Shown: positions 9,136 to 18,845, counted from the stretch's first letter. The stretch: 64,000 bases of DNA from Aquimonas sp041395245 (GCA_041395245.1 JAWLAY010000010.1:124001-188000), one strand, 5' to 3'. Translations and numbers: made by a program. The notes: generated by a model from the letters alone, not told the origin.

Positions 9136-9714
9136 ATGCGTGGAATTCGCTTCGCATCCTTCATTTTGGCTGTCTCGCTGTTTCTTGTGGGCGCCAGCGT
9201 CGTGCAGGCCGCCTGTTCACCGCTACTGGACGTCAGCTTCCGCCCGCTCGCGGGCAAGGACCGCGAGCCGGTGCACCTGTGCGAGGCCTACGAAGGCAAG
9301 GTGCTGCTGGTCGTCAACACCGCCAGCAAGTGCGGCTTCACACCGCAATTCGAAGGTCTGGAAGCGCTGCACGCACGCCTGTCCGAGCGCGGCTTCGCGG
9401 TACTCGGATTTCCGTCCGGCGACTTCATGAACCAGGAATATGACGACGAGGGCAAGATCCAGGAGTTCTGCACCCTGACCTATGGCGTGAAGTTTCCGAT
9501 GTTCGAGAAAACCTCGGTCAAGGGCGACGCCGCCAACCCGTTCTACGCCCGCCTGATCGAAGCCACCGACGACGCACCGGCCTGGAACTTCCACAAATAC
9601 CTGATCAACCGCAAGGGCGAAGTGGTCGGCAGCTTCGGCAGCCGAACCAAACCGGATGACGCCGAGATGGTTGCTCAGATCGAACGTCTGCTGAGTGAAC
9701 CCGTTGCGCCCTGA
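9136..9714 (+). CDS. Exported glutathione peroxidase-family protein
   Basis: Thiol peroxidase of the glutathione peroxidase family with an N-terminal signal peptide (hydrophobic core FASFILAVSLFLVGA, cleavage near VQA/AC), so periplasmic. The peroxidatic Cys is C66 in NTASKCGFTP; W150-N151 in AWNFHKYL are the conserved Trp-Asn. The usual Gln of the FPxNQF motif is replaced: the sequence reads FPSGDF (92-97). A GGAG ribosome site precedes the ATG at 9136, which supports this start over an upstream one at 9100. It is divergent from the DUF349 operon and stands alone. Confidence 0.88.
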   Translation: MRGIRFASFILAVSLFLVGASVVQAACSPLLDVSFRPLAGKDREPVHLCEAYEGKVLLVVNTASKCGFTPQFEGLEALHARLSERGFAVLGFPSGDFMNQEYDDEGKIQEFCTLTYGVKFPMFEKTSVKGDAANPFYARLIEATDDAPAWNFHKYLINRKGEVVGSFGSRTKPDDAEMVAQIERLLSEPVAP

Positions 9715-9810
9715 GCGTGGCTGACGTTCGGATGGCGGCGTCATTGCTCGGCATGTGAGGCTTTTCGTCTCCGGATCGGGGATGGAAAGCCCTTTCGTAA
9801 CGCCGACGCA

Positions 9811-11055
9811 TCACAAGGTGCTGCGCGTGGGCACCAGCAAATTGCCGAACAGCATTCCGGCGACCAGTGAGATCAGCACGGTGACCAGCGCGAACCCGGT
9901 GTCCAGGCCGAGAAACACATCGCGTTCGAACACGAACGACAAACTGCGGAATCCGACGCTGCCCGGTACCAGCAGAATCACGCCCGGCACCCGCACGGTT
10001 GCGCCGGGACGCTTGAAGCGCCGCGCATACACATTGCTCAGCGCGCTGATGGCAAAACCGGCGGCAAACACACCGACCTCGTTGCCCATCGCGCCCCCCA
10101 CATAGCGGCTGGTCAGGTAACCGACCACGGCGGCAGCGATCACCACCGGCCAATCGCGCACCTTGGCGCGAAACAGAATGCAAAAGGCCAGTGTTGCCAG
10201 TGCCAGCGATGCCCATTCCAGCCAGGCCGGTGCCAACACCACCGTCGGTTCGGGTAGAACCCATCCCAACACGCGTGCCAATTGGGTTGCCGCCACCGTA
10301 CCAAAGGTCAGCTTCAGCAGGGTCACCACGGCACCCGCAAAGCGGGCCGTGCCCGACACCAGATGCTGGGAAGACAATTCCGACACCGCATTGGCCAGCG
10401 TCAGGCCCGGCAACAACACGATCAAGGACGCCATCACCACGGTTTTCAGATTGATCGGCACCAGCCAGAACGCCACCGCCGTCGCCAGCAAGGTCGCGAG
10501 CAAGGCCGCGATGGCATCCAGTGCCTCGAACAGGCGCGGGCGACCTGCGCCCAGCAGATACATCGCCCCGATGACCCAGCCGATCACCGCTGCGGTGGCG
10601 ATGTCGGCCCAGCCACTGCCGAGCAGACCCGCCACACTGGCCGACGCCAGACCAAAGCTCGCGCCCATCGCAACCAGATCGCGGGTCGGTGTCGGCGCGG
10701 TCAACGCCCGTAACGCACTCGCACCGTCCGCCAGTTGCATCTGCCCTGACAGCACTTGCTCAGCAATCGCATCGGCGGAGGCTAAACGCCCCAGATCAAT
10801 GTCACCGGGCTCCAACCGCACTACCCGCGTCGTCTCGGGCGGGTTTTCCTCCACCGGAATACGCGCGTCGGATACCGACAGAATCAAGCCGGTCGGGTTT
10901 GACCACGGATTGCAGCGCAACTCCAGACGCGTCGCCACCTGGGTGATCGCCGCCTCCAACCGCTGCGCCGTCGTACCGTAGTTGTGCAGGCTGGAGGCCA
11001 GTTGCAAAAGAAAGTTGATGCGATCGCAATAGGTCGGTGTGGGGTCAGGACTCAT
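9811..11055 (-). CDS. ThrE-family threonine/serine exporter
   Basis: Ten-helix inner-membrane protein of the ThrE family (DUF1212 plus DUF3815 halves fused), which exports threonine and serine in Corynebacterium. The N-terminal cytosolic part (LQLASSLHNYGTTAQRLE) is the family signature. It is followed by two clusters of about five helices each, for example LVAMGASFGLASASVAGLLG and GVILLVPGSVGFRS. 414 residues, normal for the fused form. It is convergent with the peroxidase gene. Substrate is inferred from family only. Confidence 0.87.
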   Translation of the reverse strand: MSPDPTPTYCDRINFLLQLASSLHNYGTTAQRLEAAITQVATRLELRCNPWSNPTGLILSVSDARIPVEENPPETTRVVRLEPGDIDLGRLASADAIAEQVLSGQMQLADGASALRALTAPTPTRDLVAMGASFGLASASVAGLLGSGWADIATAAVIGWVIGAMYLLGAGRPRLFEALDAIAALLATLLATAVAFWLVPINLKTVVMASLIVLLPGLTLANAVSELSSQHLVSGTARFAGAVVTLLKLTFGTVAATQLARVLGWVLPEPTVVLAPAWLEWASLALATLAFCILFRAKVRDWPVVIAAAVVGYLTSRYVGGAMGNEVGVFAAGFAISALSNVYARRFKRPGATVRVPGVILLVPGSVGFRSLSFVFERDVFLGLDTGFALVTVLISLVAGMLFGNLLVPTRSTL

Positions 11056-11168
11056 GGCGGCAAAGAGCAGGGGCAGCGCACAAGCATACGCGGCAAGCGC
11101 TGAATACTCCGACGCGCACCGTCATACTCGTGACCGCGAACATCAGAGCGCTTGCGTGACGATTTGGC

Positions 11169-11309
11169 CGTCCTACCCGCGAAAGCGGGTATCCACATAC
11201 TTGCCGCACCACACGCAAGCCCATGGACACCCGCCTGCGCGGGTGTGACGAGAAAAACCTCGCCGCGCGTCACCGACACGCGTCATACCCGCGAAAGCGG
11301 GTATCCACG
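11169..11309. repeat. Cluster of three REP-like palindromic repeats
   Basis: Three copies of a roughly 27-bp palindromic unit lie in the 366-bp gap between the ThrE-type gene and tfpX/Z: 11169-11196 and 11281-11309 in the same orientation, each with core ACCCGCGAAAGCGGGTATCC. A third at 11224-11250, with core ACACCCGCCTGCGCGGGTGT, is in the other orientation. These resemble the widespread Xanthomonas-type extragenic palindromes. A related copy sits at 27063-27090. Nothing else is recognised in this gap. Confidence 0.8.
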
Positions 11310-11421
11310 TTCTCGCCTCACGACCCAACCCACTTCACGGAACTTTGCGAGCTTGCCGGAGTCTCGCCGACGCGCTGAAATGCGCAGCCTTTCGTCCACA
11401 TTTATCAAGCGAGATCCGACC

Positions 11422-12141
11422 ATGAGCCGCTGGCGCGCCTTTGCCATCCATCTCCTTATCAGTGTGTTGATCGCCGGCAGCGTGGCTGCCGTGCTGTTTC
11501 TCGTCTGGTATCCCCCCAAACTGCTCGGCTTTGCCGGTGCGGAGGGCTTGTTGTTCCTGATGGCGGGCATCGACATCGTCGTCGGACCGCTGTTGACCTT
11601 GATCGTGTTCAAGGCCGGGAAGAAGTCGCTGAAGTTCGACCTGACCGTCATCGCGCTGGCGCAAGCGGCGTTCCTCGCCTACGGCGTGTGGACGAGTTGG
11701 GTATCGCGCCCGGTCTACATCGCGGCGGTGAAGGGCGATCTGGAAGTCGTGTTCGCCAACGATATCGCCGCCGACGAGCTGGCCAAGGCCAAAGACCCCA
11801 GCTACGCCAGCCTGCCCTGGGGCAAGCCGCGACTGGTCGGCACCAACCTGAGTGCCAGTGAATCCGTCGACAACCTGTTCCTGGCCTTTGCCGGCAAGGA
11901 CATCGCCCAGCGTCCCGAACTCTACGTGCCCTTCGCCCAGTCTGCGCCGGACGTTCTTGCGCGCTCGATGAGCATCGACGACGCCATCGCCAGCGAGCCA
12001 AGGCTCAGCGACCAATTCAAGGCTGCTCAGGCGAAATACCCGCAAGCGCGCGTCGCCAGGGTCTATTCCGCCCGTGCCGGTGCCTACATGTTGATCGACC
12101 CGACATCCGCCGAGCCTTTGATGGCGGTGTGGTGGAAGTAG
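11422..12141 (+). CDS. TfpX/TfpZ-family type IV pilin accessory protein
   Basis: Inner-membrane protein found beside major pilin genes in gammaproteobacteria, where members help pilin assembly or stability. The 239-residue product starts MSRWRAFAIHLLIS, with helices at about residues 8-30, 37-58 and 66-85 (WYPPKLLGF, IDIVVGPLLTLIVFK), and a soluble periplasmic C-terminal domain. The frame is open further upstream through the REP repeats, but the ATG at 11422 begins the conserved family sequence. It sits 360 bp upstream of pilin gene 1, which supports the assignment. Confidence 0.85.
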   Translation: MSRWRAFAIHLLISVLIAGSVAAVLFLVWYPPKLLGFAGAEGLLFLMAGIDIVVGPLLTLIVFKAGKKSLKFDLTVIALAQAAFLAYGVWTSWVSRPVYIAAVKGDLEVVFANDIAADELAKAKDPSYASLPWGKPRLVGTNLSASESVDNLFLAFAGKDIAQRPELYVPFAQSAPDVLARSMSIDDAIASEPRLSDQFKAAQAKYPQARVARVYSARAGAYMLIDPTSAEPLMAVWWK

Positions 12142-12371
12142 CTCAGTCGTCCACGGGATGACGTTCGCGCAGCGATGTGATGGGTATGCGGGTCATTTTG
12201 CGTCATAAAGTGACCAAAAACGCCCGTTTTCACTCTGTAGCATTCTGTTGCAAGTGAACCTCGACACAGAAAATCTGTGCGCTGTAACACCGTGCAATGG
12301 ATGTGTCGCGCGTCACAAACTAACGTACTGAAAAATATAGGGAAATTAATATTTGCGCGTGCGTCATGCAC

Positions 12372-12388
12372 TTGGCACAAGTTCTGCT
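12372..12388 (+). promoter_or_regulatory. Sigma-54 (RpoN) promoter of the first pilin gene
   Basis: The sequence TTGGCACAAGTTCTGCT matches the -24/-12 consensus, with GG at 12374-12375 and GC at 12386-12387 separated by exactly 10 bases. It lies about 117 bp upstream of the pilin ATG. Major pilins of pseudomonads and xanthomonads are RpoN and PilR-dependent, so this placement is expected. The rest of the 363-bp gap (12142-12504) is AT-rich upstream sequence suitable for an activator site, plus the leader. Confidence 0.82.
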
Positions 12389-12414
12389 TTACTCTGTGTG
12401 CGCCCCGCGTTGAG

Positions 12415-12431
12415 CTGGCTCGATGAGCCAG
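12415..12431 (+). other. Hairpin in the pilin mRNA leader
   Basis: CTGGCTC-gat-GAGCCAG forms a perfect 7-bp stem with a 3-base loop, in the roughly 105-base leader downstream of the sigma-54 promoter. It may stabilise the abundant pilin mRNA. The ribosome site AAGGAG lies further down at about 12491-12496, 7-8 bases before the ATG, outside the stem. Confidence 0.5.
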
Positions 12432-12504
12432 GGAACCAAGGCCAACAGCCAGTTCCGCACGAGGCGAGCACGTTAGCTAACCCTGCTTTGAAAGGAGTTA
12501 CACC

Positions 12505-12912
12505 ATGAAGAAGATCCAGCAAGGCTTCACCCTGATCGAACTGATGATCGTCATCGCCATCCTGGGCATCCTGATTGCCATCGCGATGCCGGCCTACCAG
12601 AACTACACCATCCGTACCAAGAACTCCGAGTGCTTGAACGTCGCTGCCGCTGCCAAGCTGGCTGTGAATGAAACGGCGCAGGATCGCGGTAGCTTGGGCT
12701 TGGTAACTACTACCAACACGGGCTACTCGTTCTCTGCCTCGTCATACTGTAACTCGGTCTCGATTGCCAATGGCGGTACTATTACTGCAGTTACCCAGGC
12801 GACCGGTGGTCCGAACGTGACATTCACCCTGACTCCGACGGCAGCGGCTCCGGGCGCATCGAATGGGATTGCTCGGCAACGGGTCAGAGAACGATGCTCA
12901 GATCCCTGCTGA
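12505..12912 (+). CDS. Type IV major pilin 1 (3' end frameshifted)
   Basis: Class IVa pilin, the structural subunit of the pilus. It has a short leader MKKIQQG before the PilD cleavage site G/F, mature FTLIELMIVIAILGILIAIA with Glu at +5, then an alpha-beta domain with Cys pairs. As read it stops at 12912. One frame over at 12848-12880 the sequence encodes GRIEWDCSATG, and a third frame then encodes NDAQIPAECR with a stop at 12920-12922. This is the normal pilin C-terminus with its disulfide cysteines. Two single-base losses would explain it. Strong AAGGAG ribosome site. Confidence 0.87.
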   Translation: MKKIQQGFTLIELMIVIAILGILIAIAMPAYQNYTIRTKNSECLNVAAAAKLAVNETAQDRGSLGLVTTTNTGYSFSASSYCNSVSIANGGTITAVTQATGGPNVTFTLTPTAAAPGASNGIARQRVRERCSDPC

Positions 12913-12937
12913 GTGCCGTTAATTTGAAGTAGCGAAG

Positions 12938-12967
12938 AAGGGAGGCGTTTCGCACACTCCCTTTTTT
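12938..12967 (+). terminator. Intrinsic terminator after pilin 1
   Basis: AAGGGAG (12938-12944) pairs with CTCCCTT (12957-12963) around a 12-base loop and runs into a T tract ending at 12967. It separates the sigma-54-driven pilin 1 transcript from pilin 2, a usual way to keep major pilin expression apart from downstream genes. Confidence 0.8.
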
Positions 12968-12998
12968 GAACGGTTGTGTGCTCTAATGCAAAGGCGCT

Positions 12999-13436
12999 AT
13001 GACAATCCACAAGAACATTCTGACGAGCACTCGCGGTTTCACCTTGATTGAGTTGATGATCGTCATCGCCATTCTTGGAATCTTGATTGCCATTGCATTG
13101 CCTGCTTATTTGCAATACTCCATCCGAGTTAAGAACGGTGAATGCCTGAATGTGGCGGCGGCGGCGAAAATTGCTGTCAACGAAACCGCGCAGGACCGGG
13201 GTAGTCTGGGCTTGGTTACCAGTACCAATACGGGTTACAGTTTCGCCGCGTCTTCTTATTGTGCGAACGTCACCATCGCCAACGGTGGCGATATCACCGC
13301 GGAAACGCATAACACCGGCGCAAGTATTTCTGCAGTGTTTCTTCAGTCCTACAAGTGCCAATGGCCGTATCGAGTGGGATTGTTCGAAAACGGCGGGCGT
13401 CCAAGAATTGGAAACCCAGCCGAGTGTCGTAGTTGA
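12999..13436 (+). CDS. Type IV pilin 2, tandem paralogue (internal frameshift)
   Basis: Second class IVa pilin with leader ending STRG/FTLIEL, Glu at +5 and the same hydrophobic helix. It shares ECLNVAAAAK, VNETAQDRGSLGLVT and TNTGYSF with pilin 1, so it is a recent duplicate. The frame leaves and returns: residues after about 113 are out of frame. The alternative frame at 13346-13390 encodes SPTSANGRIEWDCSKTAG, and the original frame resumes with IGNPAECRS before the stop. Its longer leader (MTIHKNILTSTRG) and position after a terminator suggest lower expression than pilin 1. Confidence 0.83.
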   Translation: MTIHKNILTSTRGFTLIELMIVIAILGILIAIALPAYLQYSIRVKNGECLNVAAAAKIAVNETAQDRGSLGLVTSTNTGYSFAASSYCANVTIANGGDITAETHNTGASISAVFLQSYKCQWPYRVGLFENGGRPRIGNPAECRS

Positions 13437-13463
13437 TCAACTATTTCGCACGAAGGTAATGGA

Positions 13464-15382
13464 TGCGATTGACGCGCTTGCTTGCGCTCGCGGTGACTTG
13501 GTGCTGGTGTAATGAAACGGCCTTGAAGGCCCGTTTTTGTTTGACGACTATTTCAATCTGCAGCCGGTGCGTGATTGGTTCAACGGACAGCGCTATGCGT
13601 CCGAAGTAATTTTTGGCAATTCGTCGGGTATTTTGGGGCGCCCGGTGTCGATGCTGTCATTTCTAAGCTGTTTGCGGGTATTGGGGCGCATGCGCCTTTG
13701 TTTTTACAAGCTCGGCAATCTCGCACTGCATATCGGCATTGCCTTGCTGGTCGTCAACATTACCCGGCGGTTGATCGCTCTTGCGAAACCCGAGTTGCCC
13801 GCTTGGTGGGCATGGCTGGCCGGTGCGTTATGGGCATTGCACCCACTTCATGTGAGTACAGTTCTGTATTCCGTCCAGCGGATGGCGCAACTAAGTACCC
13901 TGGCTTTTGTTGTTGGGGGTGCTGTGCTTCTAAACAGCGCCGCAGCAATGCAGTCCGGCCGAACTCGCCCAGGTTGGCTGGTGGTTGCTGGGCGTAACAG
14001 CCTGCTGGTTGCTTGGTATGTTCAGCAAGGAGAACGCGCCGATTCTGCCGGCGCTACTCTGGTCGGTTTCCCTATTGCTTCCGCCCGCTCCGGCCGCTGA
14101 GAACGCGCGGCGATTGCTCGTGCCGATCTTCTGGCTTCCCCTGTTGTTGGGAACGACCCTGCTGCTGTGGCGATGGCCGGACCTTGGTCGCACGCTACGC
14201 GCGGTTCGATTTCGGCCCCTGGGGAACGCTTGCTCACCGAGGGGCGCGTCCTCTTGGCAATACCTTCGACTGTGGTTCTGGCTCTGATACCCAGTGATGG
14301 GCCTGTATTGGGACGACACCGAGGTGTCGCGTGGCCTGATGACGCCCCCCAACTACCGCGCTGGCGGCATTGGGGCTGATGGGACTAACTGGCTTGCCTG
14401 GTGGCTACGTCGACGTACCCCACTGTTCTGGGTTGGTTGGCTCTTGGTTTTTGCTTGGGCATGGGTGGAGTCCACGATCCTGCCTGCTGGACCTGATGTA
14501 CGAACACCGCAACTATTTGCCACATCCATCGTCTGATATGGATGGCCTTGAGTGTCCTGCGCAAGCGGCGAAGCGGAAGAGCAAGTCAGCGTTCGCCCAT
14601 GCCGAACGGTGGTTGCCCTGGTGTTGATCGTTTGCGGCGGCTTGAAGCGTAGCAGACCCATGCGCCCTGCCTCCATCTGGCAGGACTATGACCGCCTGAT
14701 GCGGCACGGCTATTCAGGGCACCCGGAATCACCTCGCGCCTGTCAGGCCTATGCCACATCGCTGATTCGACAGGCGAAGTATCCAGAAGCCAGAGATATT
14801 GTGCTGCGCGGACTGCACGCCAGCGATCCGCGTGAGCGCTTTCACCCGACTCGATCTGTTGGCCATTGACTGCATGGCGGGATGGCTCCCGGGCATGGGC
14901 GACGAGGTGCTGTTCGCCGAGTTGCCGCCGTATGTGGGAACCGGAGAGATCGTCGGCATCGACCAGTTGCTTCGGGTAGCTTCGCGGCTGGATTGCATCG
15001 CTCTGCCGAGACAGCGAGTTGCTTCGATTCTTCAGTCGATGCTGGTCTCCGCCGGAAAGCAGGTTCAATCACGGCCAACGCGAATTGTTGCGTGCCCTCT
15101 CCAGTGTGTATGTTTCGCTGGGGACGGTAATGCAGCGCTTGACGCGTCGGAACGAGCATTTGCGCTTGGAGCAGATGCCGACCGCCGGACTCCGTTTGAC
15201 TGCAGCGGTGACGGCCGAGAACTGGAACAAGGCCGTGTCGGCGCTTGAGGACATGCGTACACTCGCGCAGCGCAGCGGCAGCTTGCGAGATGAGAAGGGA
15301 GTTGGCTGCCGCCGAACGCTACCTTGCGGGCTATCGCTCTGGCAGCGCCACAAACCCGCTGAACCAAGGACGGTCGCCATGA
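13464..15382 (+). pseudogene. GT-C/TPR membrane protein copy 1, multiply frameshifted
   Basis: Fragments in all three plus frames join into one protein: an N-terminal helix (MRLTRLLALAVTW), FDDYFNLQPVRDW, HPLHVSTVLYSVQRMAQL, FSKENAPILPALLW, MYEHRNYLP, then TPR-like helices to a stop at 15380-15382. The Asp-Asp loop followed by HP-x-H...R and SKEN motifs resembles TMTC-like (DUF1736) GT-C glycosyltransferases with C-terminal TPRs. Position after two pilins suggests a pilin O-glycosylation role, an inference. At least five frame changes are needed, one at a run of five T near 13534. The stop overlaps the copy 2 start (ATGA). Confidence 0.72.
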
Positions 15383-17285
15383 CAATCTCGAACGACGTTT
15401 CTGTTGTTGATCTGTGCGGTATTGCTCGCCTACGGCGCGGGCATCAACGGTCCGCTGATGCCGACGACGCGCCCAATCTGGCGCAGATCAATCGCTGGCT
15501 GGACGGTCGCGCCAGTTGGTGGGAGGCGATTTTCGGAACCAGCTCGGCAGTTCCGACGCCCCGTCGCGCACTTCACCTTCTGGCTGGACGCGGTGCTGAC
15601 GCATCTAAAGCCTGGACACATGAAACTGGTCAATGTGCTGATTCATCTGTCCTGCGGGTGGGCTGATCTGGCGGCTGACCAAACGACTGGCCGCGCGGGA
15701 TCAACGCGTGGCGCCGGTGGCCGATTATCTGGGACTGGATGGTCGCCGCCGTTTGGCTGCTACATCCGTTGAATGTCAGCACCGTGCTTTACATCGTGCA
15801 GCGCATGGCGCAGCTCAGTGCATTGTTCTCGCTGCTTGCGATGTGGGCCTATGTCAATGCACGTGAGTCGCTCGAAGCAGGACAGACGCGAACAGGTTGG
15901 CTGTGGTTGTTCATCGGCGTTCCCGGTCTGACGGCACTGGCCGCACTGAGCAAGGAGAATGGCTTGCTGGTTCCGCTGTATTGCGCGGCGATCGAGTGGT
16001 TTCTGTTCCGACAGCAGCGTCCCAAGAGTGTCTGGATCTTTCAGTCCGGGTTTTTCATCGCGCCGTTCGTTGTGGGCCTGGCTGCCCTGATCGCGTTGCC
16101 TGAACGGATAATTGTCGGCTATTCGCAGCGCGAATGGACCTTGACTGAGCGCGCGGGTTGACCCAGTGCCGTGCGCTTTGGGACTACATCGGTCAGTTGC
16201 TGTTGCCGAATCCCGTGCGGATGGGGTTGTTTTCCGATGATGTGTGGCGTCGACGTCAGTTTTTCAGCCCTGGACGACCGCGGCGGGACTGTTGGGGCTG
16301 TTGGCCTTGGTGTGGCTGGCTTGGTACTTGCGCACGAGGTCGCCAGTGGTTGCGGTTGGCATTGCCCTGTTCTTTGCGGGGCATGCGATGGAGTCCACCG
16401 TGTTGCCGCTCGAACTCGCCTTTGAGCATCGCAACTACCTGCCTGCATTCGGACTATTTCTGGCGGTCATTGCTGGCGCGGCGCATGCCGTTGGACGCGC
16501 AATCCAGACACGGTGATCGTGCGCCGAATATCACTGTTGGCGCTGATCCCGTTGCTCGTGTTGGGTGGAAATGACGGCGCAACGTGCGTGGATATGGGGG
16601 GACTTGAAAAGGATCGCGGAGGAGGGGATCAACCAGCATCCCAATTCACTTCGGGCACATTTGACACAGGGGCGTGACGCGATCCTGCTTCAAACGGGAA
16701 AATTTGCCGAAAAGCGCGCAAGTCATGCGCCATCTGGCGGAATCCAGCAATCCAAAAAATCGAGCCATCGGTTTTTACGGCGTATCCACCGTTCACTGTA
16801 TCGATGCCAATCAAGCAGACTCTTATTTGATGGACCAGGCGGATGAGAATATCAGGGCGCCCGTGACGCTGTTCGACATTCAGGCACTGGATTTGCTGTT
16901 GCGCGCAAGTAGAGATAAGCAGTGTGAAGGAGGAACGTGGCGCGTGTGCTGTTGACCCTGGAGCGTCAATTGGCGTTGGGCATCGAGTCAGCCAGCAACC
17001 GATGGACCCATCTGGCGCATGCATCTGCTGGCCGCTTCGCATTACGCGCAGATCGGCGACGGTGCGTCTGCGCTGCGGCACGCAGAAGCAGCGTGGCAGC
17101 CGACGTCTGATGTGGCGGCGGGAAGTGTGTCAGCCGTGCAGTTGCAGTTGCAGACCGGAGATCACATTGGTGCTAAACGAACAATTGGCGATCTTGAGTC
17201 AAGGGTTAGTGCTGGTGACGAGCTTGCGAAAGCGGAAATTGAGCGCCTTAACGACATGCTGAAAGGTATGCATAAAGCGGAGTAG
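15379..17285 (+). pseudogene. GT-C/TPR membrane protein copy 2, multiply frameshifted
   Basis: Tandem paralogue of the preceding gene. The longest clean stretch (15739-16161) reads LLHPLNVSTVLYIVQRMAQL, AALSKENGLLVPLYC and several helices. Other frames add DDAPNLAQINRWLDG before it, and LLPNPVRMGLF, LPLELAFEHRNYLPAF and a TPR-like tail to the stop at 17283 after it. The order of motifs is the same as in copy 1, so this is a TMTC-like GT-C membrane domain followed by TPRs. About five frame changes are needed. It may glycosylate pilin or another exported protein; the acceptor is unknown. Confidence 0.72.
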
Positions 17286-18233
17286 GGTGTTTTATTCTGG
17301 CTATTGAATAAATAGCTGTGTTGTGCCGGGCGTGATTTATTGGTGTCCAGAAAAATCTGTTGAATAGGTAGTAGCTGCCATCCGCTGTCATGCTGATCAC
17401 CCGCATGGCAGCAGCGGCTTGCGCCAATGCCTCCAGAGTGTTGCCGCCCAAGCGCACCGGTGGCGGGAAAACGAACGCCGCTTCGCGTGCCCCGAGCCCG
17501 GCCGGAGCGATCAGGAACAACGTGCCGGAGACATTGGACAGCGCGACGGCACTGATCGCCTCCTGCGCCCCGAAGTCGCGAAGCGAGCTGTCGATGGTCG
17601 TGATCAGGGGTAAGGCGGCGATGCCCAGCAGTAGATGCAAGCCGATGCAGATCGCCGCAGGCTTGATCCACGCCGACGAACGAAGGGGCGTCATCGAAAC
17701 CTGGCGTTTCCTCCCAATGGCGGTCGCCGCAAGCACGATCAGTACGAGCATCAACGCCAGAAGGGCAAGAATCTGCCATCGCGCGATGTCGTAGGTACTT
17801 GCTGGCGCAGCCAGAGCACAGGGATGAACGCCAAACCCACCAGCATTCCGGTCGCAACAAATCCCAATTGCTCAACGAGACTGCCAGCGAGCATCGTTTG
17901 ATGTGTCAGCTTTAGCTCGGGCCCCGCGACGATCTTGGGTAGGATGTTGGCGACTTTGCCGGGGATGTAACGTCCGAGCCAAGCGAGCGCGTGAATGCGA
18001 TAGGCGGCGGCGCGATTCACGGTTTGACCCGAAAGCGCTTCAAGAGTGGCGATCCAGGCGGTGCCCATGCCATGGGCGAGAATGAGCCACGCCGCAAAGA
18101 ACAGCAGAGCAGGCAAGACCACGTCAGGATTCAGCCATGCCGTGCCGGTGTTGACCAGAACGTAGACGCACCAGGTGAGCGCGATCGCGCCGATCAGGCC
18201 ACGCAAGCCCGCCAGCAGCATGGCTCGATTCAC
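17248..18233 (-). pseudogene. LPG_synthase_TM (UPF0104-like) membrane protein, frameshifted
   Basis: Polytopic protein resembling the lysylphosphatidylglycerol-synthase transmembrane region family, often found in glycan and lipid-flipping loci. The N-terminal frame (18233 to about 17790) reads LAWLGRYIPGKVANILPKIV, a typical family motif, and the C-terminal frame reads IAPAGLGAREAAFVFP. The two are joined by a frameshift near 17770. The true 3' end is unclear because the last residues run into the convergent GT-C gene. The start overlaps the methyltransferase stop by 4 bases. Confidence 0.68.
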
Positions 18234-18844
18234 GGCTTCGGCCGGAGCAGCAGAATGCTCCAGGGAATGGGCGTTCGCACTTCTACCACGTCAAACCACG
18301 GTGCAACCTTGCGGGCGAGTTCGCGTGTGGACCAGTGGTTGATATGGCCGGGCGTGTTGCCAAAGTCCGCCATATACTTCAGTCGCGCCATGTTGAGCAG
18401 TCGCCAAAGCGGCTCACGCGGTGTCGACAGAATGACAAACTTGCGGGTAACGCGTCGCAACTCTTGCAGGGCCTGATCAGGCCGATCCAGATGTTCCAGC
18501 ACCTCGAGCATGACCACGCCGTCAAAGGATTGGTCTGGGTGCGCAAGCTGGTAGACCGATTCGCGCAAGACCGTCGTGGTGGGGTTCATCGCTTGGCACT
18601 TTGCCGCCAGACTGGCGCCAAATTCCGAGCTGGTGAGCTGCAAGGCCGTGTGCTTTGCCTGCAGGCGTTGCGTCGAGAATCCCGCACCCGCACCGACTTC
18701 GAGCACCTGATCACCGGGTTGCGAAGCGATGCTCAGCAGTTCACCGACGCCTGCATAGAAGCGCGCTCGATCAGCGCACCGCCAATCTTGCCTCGCCTTT
18801 TCGTACTTGTCAGTGAACTGAGTGTCATCTGCATCGTTGCACAC
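18230..18844 (-). CDS. Class I SAM-dependent methyltransferase
   Basis: Rossmann-fold methyltransferase of 204 residues with motif I VLEVGAGAGFSTQRL, an acidic motif region and the post-motif VVMLEVLEHLDRPDQALQEL typical of the Methyltransf_11 group. The GTG at 18844 is chosen because the glycosyltransferase gene ends at 18846; upstream residues in the same frame are the displaced C-terminus of that glycosyltransferase. This is one of few genes in 12.85-25 kb without an internal frameshift. It likely modifies a glycan or lipid-linked intermediate; acceptor unknown. Confidence 0.8.
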   Translation of the reverse strand: MCNDADDTQFTDKYEKARQDWRCADRARFYAGVGELLSIASQPGDQVLEVGAGAGFSTQRLQAKHTALQLTSSEFGASLAAKCQAMNPTTTVLRESVYQLAHPDQSFDGVVMLEVLEHLDRPDQALQELRRVTRKFVILSTPREPLWRLLNMARLKYMADFGNTPGHINHWSTRELARKVAPWFDVVEVRTPIPWSILLLRPKP

Positions 18845-18845
18845 G

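Noticed and set aside
11160..11310. CRISPR array, suggested by regular similar units
   Set aside because: Only three short palindromic units with alternating orientation and unequal spacing; no cas genes. They fit REP-type repeats.
13515..13540. Terminator-like hairpin followed by five T between pilin 2 and the first GT-C gene
   Set aside because: It lies inside the N-terminal coding part of the GT-C gene: the frame from 13464 (MRLTRLLALAV) continues through it to FDDYFNLQ after a one-base correction at the T run. The stem has a bulge and is likely coincidental.
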